Shown: positions 58,004-64,000 of the stretch, piece by piece | How positions within the stretch are numbered: the stretch's first letter is position 1 | Layout: every line of letters begins with the position of its first letter | From: Membranipora membranacea | Taxonomy: Eukaryota; Bryozoa; Gymnolaemata; Cheilostomatida; Membraniporidae | Direction of reading: 5' to 3' | NCBI GenBank assembly: GCA_914767715.1 | Contig: OU612072.1 | Location: 15,004,001 to 15,068,000 of the forward strand | DNA length: 64,000 bases | Program-made: the position numbers and the translations under genes | Notes under the pieces: model-generated | What the model was told of the DNA's origin: nothing | What the model saw: the letters and a program-made list of their open reading frames with translations, nothing else | Databases searched by the model: none

Positions 58004-60240
58004 GCCAGTAAAAGTAGTCGACACTGCTGCTGTGCTTTTGGCTGTAGCAACACACCAATTAAGGATGCAAGCCTCACCTTCCACCGTTTTCCGCCTCAGC
58101 AGGAACGCCGTGACAAATGGATCGAAGCAGTGTCCCGTAAAGATCGGAAGCCGAACACAAACTCTGTTCTATGCAGCAATCATTTTGGAAAGGGTGCATA
58201 CAGAGTGCCTCCTAACCTTCCAGGGAGACGGGCTATGCTCTACCCGAATGCAGTGCCTACTATATTTCCGGAGTATGCTGCGTATTACGACCCCCATAAC
58301 CAAAAAAACGTAGAGTGTTAAGCAGAGACGCTGCAAACACCCCGAGTTCCAGCGCAGAAACTACTGCGGATTTAGATACTGTGCAAACAGATACAGTTCC
58401 TGCTGAAGCAGCAGAACCTGTAGTTCTAGATATACCCTTAATACTGAGTAGCAATGCGCCGCAGGAGGGGCGTGGGCGTAAGAAGACAACTCCTGAAGCC
58501 AAAGTTCCGAAACTAAGGAGGCGAATAAAGACATTGCTGCAACGCATACACAGATTTGAGAAGAAGGAGAGAGTACAACGTAACTTGATAGGTATCTTAG
58601 AAAAGGAAAATAAGCTGCAGGCTGCTCAGCTGGGCACAATCGATGGTCTTATGAAGGAACTGGTGAATAATGAAGCTGTAAATAAAGGAAAAAACAATCT
58701 AGATCGTATAGTGATGACATAAAAAAGTTTTGCTATCACTATACATTATTATTCGCCGAAAGCCTATAGATATTTGCAAAACAACTTCAACAAGGACCAT
58801 GAGAAGTTGGTTTGAAACAGTGAATTGTGAAGCAGGCTTTCTTGTTGATGTGATAAAAGCAATACCTAAGGCCTCGAAACCATATAGCTTGGTTATCGAT
58901 AGTATGGCCATACGGAAGCGCTTGCTCGTGAACAAACACACTCATAAAATTGACGGTAGAGTTACTGTTGGAGTTAATATGGAGAAGCTTGCAACTGAAG
59001 CTCTCGTGTTTCTGTTAGTTCCTATATTGGATGGACCCAGACATCCTATAGGGTACTTCCTTGTTGATAAGATCGACAGCGATGTCCAGCAGCAGCTTAT
59101 AGTCGACTGCCTGAAACTTACAGCAGAGAATAGTATCAGCATTGTTAATATAACATGTGATGGAGCACGCTACAACGTTCTGACTCGAGAGAAACTTGGT
59201 GCCAAGATACCAGCAAAGCCGTATCTCAAGCACCTATCAATGGAACATAACGTTTATACTAGTCTTGATACCGTTCACATGTTAAAATTGGCATGGAATG
59301 CATTTGGCTCTCTGAGACGATATAACTCTGAGAATGGGGACATTTACTATGGCTATATTGAGATGCTTCATAAACTACAGGAAGAGATGGGGTGAGGCTA
59401 GCGAACAAGCTATCAAAGCGCCATATGAAGTGGCAAAACATGAAAATGAAAGTGCGTCTAGCAGCACAAATGTTATTGTCACCAGTAGCCAATGCCCTGG
59501 AATACCTAAAACAGACAAATCCAAAGTTCAAAGACTCAAAGCCTACGATAGAATTCATCTGCAAAGTGAATTGACTGAATTACCAATAACATGTATTCTG
59601 GGATGTTTGCTAACACTACTATTTGTAATAATAGCGTTGAAAAGTCTTGATTTCAATAACATTCTACGAATTATTTTTGTCTTGGAGTTAAGTGCCCTTG
59701 CTAACAAGGTTTTAAGGCTGCGATATAGAAACAAGAAATCAAGCTACCAATCTTAAAAAACGATTTGACATTTAATTCAGTTTTGTTTTATCACTTCGTC
59801 TTCACAACAAGTTTTTACAATTTCAGATTTCAGATGGACAGGCTCTTTGACATTCTCAACAGTAGTAGCCCATTCGGCAGAGGTTTCAAAAGCCCTCTGA
59901 CGCGTGAGAACATAGGATTCAAAGAAAAGGATCTACAGGAAATAGTCCGATACCTCAAAACTCTCACACTTCTCATTGGGAAACCAATATCTCAGAGTGG
60001 TCTCAAAACATTTGTGATGGGCTTTGAAACAGCATCTACCTCATTCATAGCTATTTCAAAAACGATCTTTGACACTTACCCCGGAGCTAAGTATGTACGT
60101 GGATACCAGATGGGACAAGATCCTATAGAAACATCGTTTTCTAAAATAAGATCCAGGGAGGATTTAACAACAAACCTGATATTCTGATCATTCAAGTCGT
60201 AGCTGTATTCCCAAAAACAATGTGATTGAAATACCAACAA
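58004..60240 (+). pseudogene. THAP domain / P-element-type transposase (THAP9-like), broken
   Basis: The pieces follow the order of P-element transposases and THAP9. 58004-58319: THAP zinc finger with CCCAFGCSN, HRFP, KWIEAV, CSNHF and the AVPTIF signature. 58321-58722: a charged coiled coil (LRRRIKTLLQRIHRFEKKER). 58723-58812: FAITIHYYSPKAYRYL. 58730-59395: RNase H-like core with VIDSMAIRKRLL and NITCDGARYN. 59392-59569: LANKLSKRHM and KVRLAAQML. After a likely intron, 59834-60187: RLFDILNSSSPFG, KTFVMGFETA and MGQDPIETSFSKIRSR. Asp in VIDS and TCDG and Glu in QDPIE are the likely catalytic set. Frame breaks lie near 58303 (A run), 58700-58800, 59388 and 60155, plus a TAA at 58720. No intact product. 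Confidence 0.85.
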
Positions 60241-62300
60241 CATCCTATTTTGCTTTGATGTCTCACACATTTACCTGTTCAGTCAATGTACCATCCCTCA
60301 AATTACGGAAACGCCTGCTCTAGCCTTTTCTTTATTCTTATTAACTACATCAAAATATATATATTATTGATGAACGATGATAATGTGTATAAAAAAAATA
60401 TCAAAAATAATATAAATAGATTTATTACATAATGGCACTGTGAGGTAAAAGATGTGATGGTGAGAGCAGTAGAGCCTTAGAGCAAAGAATGTTAAAGAAA
60501 CAAGTAAATTTTAATCGCTTGACTCCCCGTTACCAGAAAAAATATGACATATTCAAGATGCACTTGGTCGTGTACTTGTATATATACAAGTACTCTATCA
60601 ATAAATATATGTGGTATCTTAAAGTCAAAAATATGAAAAATATATATCACATTGCAGTAAAATAGTGAAAATGCAGTACGCTCTCTTTTATTATAAATTT
60701 ATGGTTACAGCATAGCCATTATCAATATATCGATATCATTTACAAGGATGAGAAGGCACTATAGGCCCTACCCATGGGCTGTATGGGATGTCATATTTAA
60801 GAACCAGTATTTGATATAATTGTGGATCGGTTGAGTATATAATAAATAATAATGACTGAAGACCAACACAACTTCTTGTCTGTAACTATAAAATATCAAA
60901 GCATGAATTTAATAAATAGTCATTTTAACATTTTACTCTATTTTAGCAGCGGTTGTGGGGGGGGGGGGGGGGATTGATTATGAGGTTCATTAAAATCAAA
61001 TGTCACATCACATGCCACATCCCGGAGTATGGGTGAGTTGTTGTGTCCTTCTTAAACGCTGAAGTTGCTGAACTCTATATGGTATGGATCATATTCAGTC
61101 TGAATAGGTAGTGAGTCACTATAGAATTCCGTGTTGTTTGGATCGTAGCTGACTTGTGCAGATATGAAGGTGAAACCAAAGTTACGGAGTAGATATGCTT
61201 TGTATCCATCGTACTCTGCTACTGCCATCTTAGAACAAGATACCTGCAAGAGGGAAAATATTAATGTGTGTATATTGCATATAATTGCAGGAATATCAAT
61301 TCAGGCGCGTAACAAACATACCATACATGTAATGTAATATCCACCTTTTACATACCTCTTACTTACCTCTCACTTATAAACATTGAATTAATTTGAAAAA
61401 ACATTTAAATTAGTGTCAGAGAAAGTTAAATCAGATATACACAGGAAGTTATATTAATCAGTGGACAGGTGAATGTCTTATATGCTGTCTATATCCCTAT
61501 ATAATATGAAATACAATTTTGTACCATTGACTAAAGCCATCGATCGCAGTTTTATCTTCTCTATACAAGTCGATTTTAATATCACACTTTTTTTCCCATA
61601 ATCATAGCGACATTTGTTAGAATAAATGTGCACACATGAGTGCATCGTATACAGTTTTGGAATTCTCAATTATTTCCTTACCTTTCCTAATTATAGAAAT
61701 CACCTGGTTTGATGAACTGGAGTACAATATCCTTTATCCCTTTTTACTAGTATTCAGATGTCTTGGTTCAGGCAGCAAAGCGATATGATCTAGAGATAAG
61801 AAGATAAAATATTACTCCTTGCTTTGCTATGGAAGGGTAAGTTTTTTTTCCTCTCTGAATTACTGCGTGTGACAGGAAACACAACGACACCATTAAACGG
61901 AAAAGTTAAAAGTTAAACTAATGTTGATACTAATCATTCGACTGAGGCTCACTCATTAGGCTTTAAAACTGATTAAAATTAGTTAAAGGCTTATTATAAA
62001 AATTAAGTTTTTTAATTTAATTAGTTTAAATTGAAATTTATTGAAAAATTAGGGTCTTTTTATCGGCACAGATTTCACTGAGCAAATGTTAATCACCCAT
62101 CCAGATCAGGAAGGAATAGCTTCTGTCGCTGTGTGCTCTTCAAAATTTAGTGATTTTTACGCGGTGTTAGAAAAAGTCTTTGTTGCCCAAATTCACGATG
62201 ATGATACTGGGACTTCCCACTGCAAGTCTGACTCTACTGTTAATTTACTTAATTAGCTGTTGAATATAATATCATGTATGGTTAGGATGATGAGCCTAAT
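60210..62300. repeat. Segmental duplication, copy C
   Basis: Collinear with 45183-47292. It begins exactly where the P-element homology ends. It includes a poly-G run at about 60957-60972 and the second copy of the minus-strand exon. Confidence 0.8.
61052..61243 (-). CDS. Terminal exon of unknown gene, copy C
   Basis: Minus-strand exon after acceptor CTCTTGCAG, 64 codons with stop, read as VSCSKMAVAEYDGYKAYLL to DPYHIEFSNFSV in phase 0. There are four nucleotide differences from copy A in about 175 nt of coding sequence, fewer than in flanking DNA, and a one-base length difference near the acceptor. No upstream exon was found up to the window end. Function unknown. The substitutions F/I, Y/F and I/V are conservative. 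Confidence 0.5.
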   Translation of the reverse strand, partial: VSCSKMAVAEYDGYKAYLLRNFGFTFISAQVSYDPNNTEFYSDSLPIQTEYDPYHIEFSNFSV

Positions 62301-62700
62301 GAAAACACACAAACAATTGAGAAATTATTACATAGTTTAAAAAATATACCAGTTTTGCGCTATGCGATAAAAAAAAAACTCAACCTTATCTTAGTTATGA
62401 GAAGCAATTAGTTTTTTTATATCTGACCACTCTATCTGATTTCCAAAATCAGTGGCTAACATTTCATGAAAATGGCCAATGTTCCGATGCATCCTCTTTT
62501 TAACTGTATTAAACATAATACTGCTTGAATTCTTTATAGACCAAACCTGTGTTAAGCTGCTAAATGTGCCAAATCCTTTATTCAACCTCTGATCTTATTT
62601 TCTATGCTACATTATGCTACATTATGCGCTTTTGTTTTTATCAATTATTGATACTGAATGCTATAATAAACTAGACTAAACTAAAATTAGCGCTAGTGGC
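62301..62700. other. Insert specific to copy C
   Basis: Absent from fragment B. A minus-strand ORF at 62391-62585 (TVKKRMHRNIGHFHEMLATD) is hydrophilic and has no domain I recognise; it might be a mobile-element remnant. Confidence 0.35.
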
Positions 62701-62769
62701 TAAAAAAAGTAAATCAGGCTATATAATTGTTCTGACACATGAGAAGAAAAATATCAGGTTGTGATCAAG

Positions 62770-62951
62770 CAACTGGAAACTTTAGTTAGGGGAGGTAGAC
62801 AAGACCACACTGAGTCATGAGTTTGCATTATCAATTCTCAGGCTAAACTGAGAATTCCTGCTATAATGTGATAAGCAAACTGGAGTTAGGGGAGGTACAC
62901 AAGACAACCCTGAGTCTGACCCTGAATCTCAGGCTAAACTGGGAATTCCTG
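62770..62951 (+). repeat. Short tandem duplication
   Basis: A unit starting AACTGGAAACTTTAGTTAGG and ending GAGAATTCCTG is repeated in shortened form (AACTGGAGTTAGGGGAGG to GGGAATTCCTG). The first unit corresponds to 54801-54890 in fragment B. Confidence 0.65.
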
Positions 62952-62955
62952 TGAG

Positions 62956-63384
62956 CAAGCGGACTTAAATAACACTTTCAAGGAAATACAAGGATTTTCT
63001 ACTCAGAAGTCTAACAAATTAATATATAGAGATACCCTCTCTAGAAAAGATGAAGCATCAACCTATGTAGTTGTTGATATTGAATTAGAAATTGAAATTA
63101 TGGGTGAATATTATTCAGGTATTTATGATTTATACAAATTAGTTTCCTGTTCACATTTCAGATCAGTTAATAGTACAGCTATTGCATCTGACATGTCATC
63201 CTATCGGGATGACCCAGGCCCGCATTTTGAGGAATCTTTGTATTGTGTTGTTTGTTTAGACTGGATGAGTAAAAAGAACACATTCCCATTTCTCAATAAT
63301 AAAAAACCTCTACAAAAACTGTGTTCTCGTCATTTGAGGTATAAAGTGTTTTTCACAGAAGGAATGAATGCACGTAGAAAATGA
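62956..63384 (+). CDS. Unrecognised exon with Cys/His cluster
   Basis: An open frame from about 62956 (AG acceptor-like GTGAG just before) to the stop at 63382-63384, about 142 codons. It is hydrophilic, with STYVVVDIELEIEIMGEYYS and a cluster YCVVCLDW..KLCSRHLRY that could bind zinc. No family is recognised, and no splice partner was identified. It may be the last exon of a gene or part of a mobile element. The remaining 63385-64000 shows no feature. Confidence 0.3.
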   Translation, partial: QADLNNTFKEIQGFSTQKSNKLIYRDTLSRKDEASTYVVVDIELEIEIMGEYYSGIYDLYKLVSCSHFRSVNSTAIASDMSSYRDDPGPHFEESLYCVVCLDWMSKKNTFPFLNNKKPLQKLCSRHLRYKVFFTEGMNARRK

Positions 63385-64000
63385 AAATAGGTGCTAAAAG
63401 CCACCATTCATTTATCATCAAGCATGAGATGCCAGCAAGTGACAGCAAAATTAACAGCCCTCATTGATCAAAACCTGGCTCTGGCCAAGCCTTTGTGCTG
63501 GAGAAGCGAGGGCAATGTATACCAATTGAACATTGCTTCCTTACCATCTCGGCTGTGATTGCATAGACAGTTTTAACAGTTTTAATCTGTCAAACTGCCA
63601 GTTACTATATGTATATCCTCAATATCCCACTACTGCTGGTCACAAGGAAGAGTAAAATATAGTAATTTTATCTATCAGGCTAAGTGAAATGTTGCTGTTA
63701 TTCTATCAAGGAATGAGGAGTATCTGAATCTATCCTGTATTATTAGGTGAAAAAACCGTACTTAAAATTTTAATTTTAATTGCACAACACATCACCTCTT
63801 CGAACAGTCATTTAGGTTTAGCTTTCATTACAAATTTAACCTAATGGTCACTGATTTGTAGCCTTTGCCTCAATGTTGTACACAAGTCAATAATCACACA
63901 AAACAAAAAAACATTTGCCTGTATTATTACGTCGTTATTTAAAATCACTAGACTAGCCTTTATGTTGAGTACGCATGAGGAAGCCTACTTCATGGGAGGG

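Noticed and set aside
1-64000. CRISPR arrays, rRNA genes or bacterial operons
   Set aside because: None were seen; intron-rich genes and eukaryotic repeats dominate, and the tandem arrays lack repeat-spacer structure.

Overview
The window reads as nuclear DNA from an invertebrate animal. Its genes are split by many GT-AG introns, the proteins are metazoan types (caspase fold, peroxiredoxin-5, PAN/apple, CTHRC1-type, NHL-like and mucin domains), it is AT-rich, and it is crowded with SINEs, LINE pieces, MITEs, hAT-like elements and a P-element/THAP relic. The phylum cannot be fixed from the sequence; a marine invertebrate is a guess. There are no bacterial-style operons. Almost all genes found are on the + strand. 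Exon calls come from splice sites plus reading-phase continuity, which I checked by hand for every multi-exon model.

Layout. 1-1500: 3' end of a caspase-like gene, closed by an AATAAA 16 nt after its stop, with a hAT-type element in its intron. 1705-2724: the last two exons of a peroxiredoxin-5 gene whose 5' half is not seen. 2725-5648: no gene, but a TA-flanked MITE that carries a tRNA-like module. 5649-11698: a seven-exon gene for an unrecognised charged protein of about 286 aa. 11699-17179: transposon territory, including a 1.95-kb element with roughly 400-bp inverted repeats. 17180-30849: a 14-exon gene for a surface protein of 687 aa (signal peptide, beta-propeller-like ectodomain, Thr/Ser stalk, membrane segment, Lys-rich tail). 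33194-44569: a 13-exon gene for a secreted protein of 629 aa with one PAN-like domain followed by three CTHRC1-type domains.

From 42.9 kb to the end the DNA is a mosaic of segmental duplications. One block (about 45.18-47.29 kb) is repeated at 60.21-62.30 kb and partly at 54.36-54.73 kb. The penultimate CTHRC1 exon and its introns are repeated as a broken copy at 53.2-54.1 kb. A minus-strand terminal exon of unknown function is present in two nearly identical copies. Between the copies lie a 188-bp tandem array, a TTAA-flanked MITE with a tRNA-like core, a stack of nested transposons with clear target duplications, and a frameshifted THAP/P-element transposase.

The two large intact genes both look like extracellular or cell-surface proteins, but nothing in the sequence links their functions. 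The most interesting items are the PAN plus triple-CTHRC1 architecture with its repeated intron-phase pattern, the NHL-like mucin membrane protein, the orphan peroxiredoxin-5 half next to a caspase fragment, and tRNA-like modules captured inside two unrelated MITEs.
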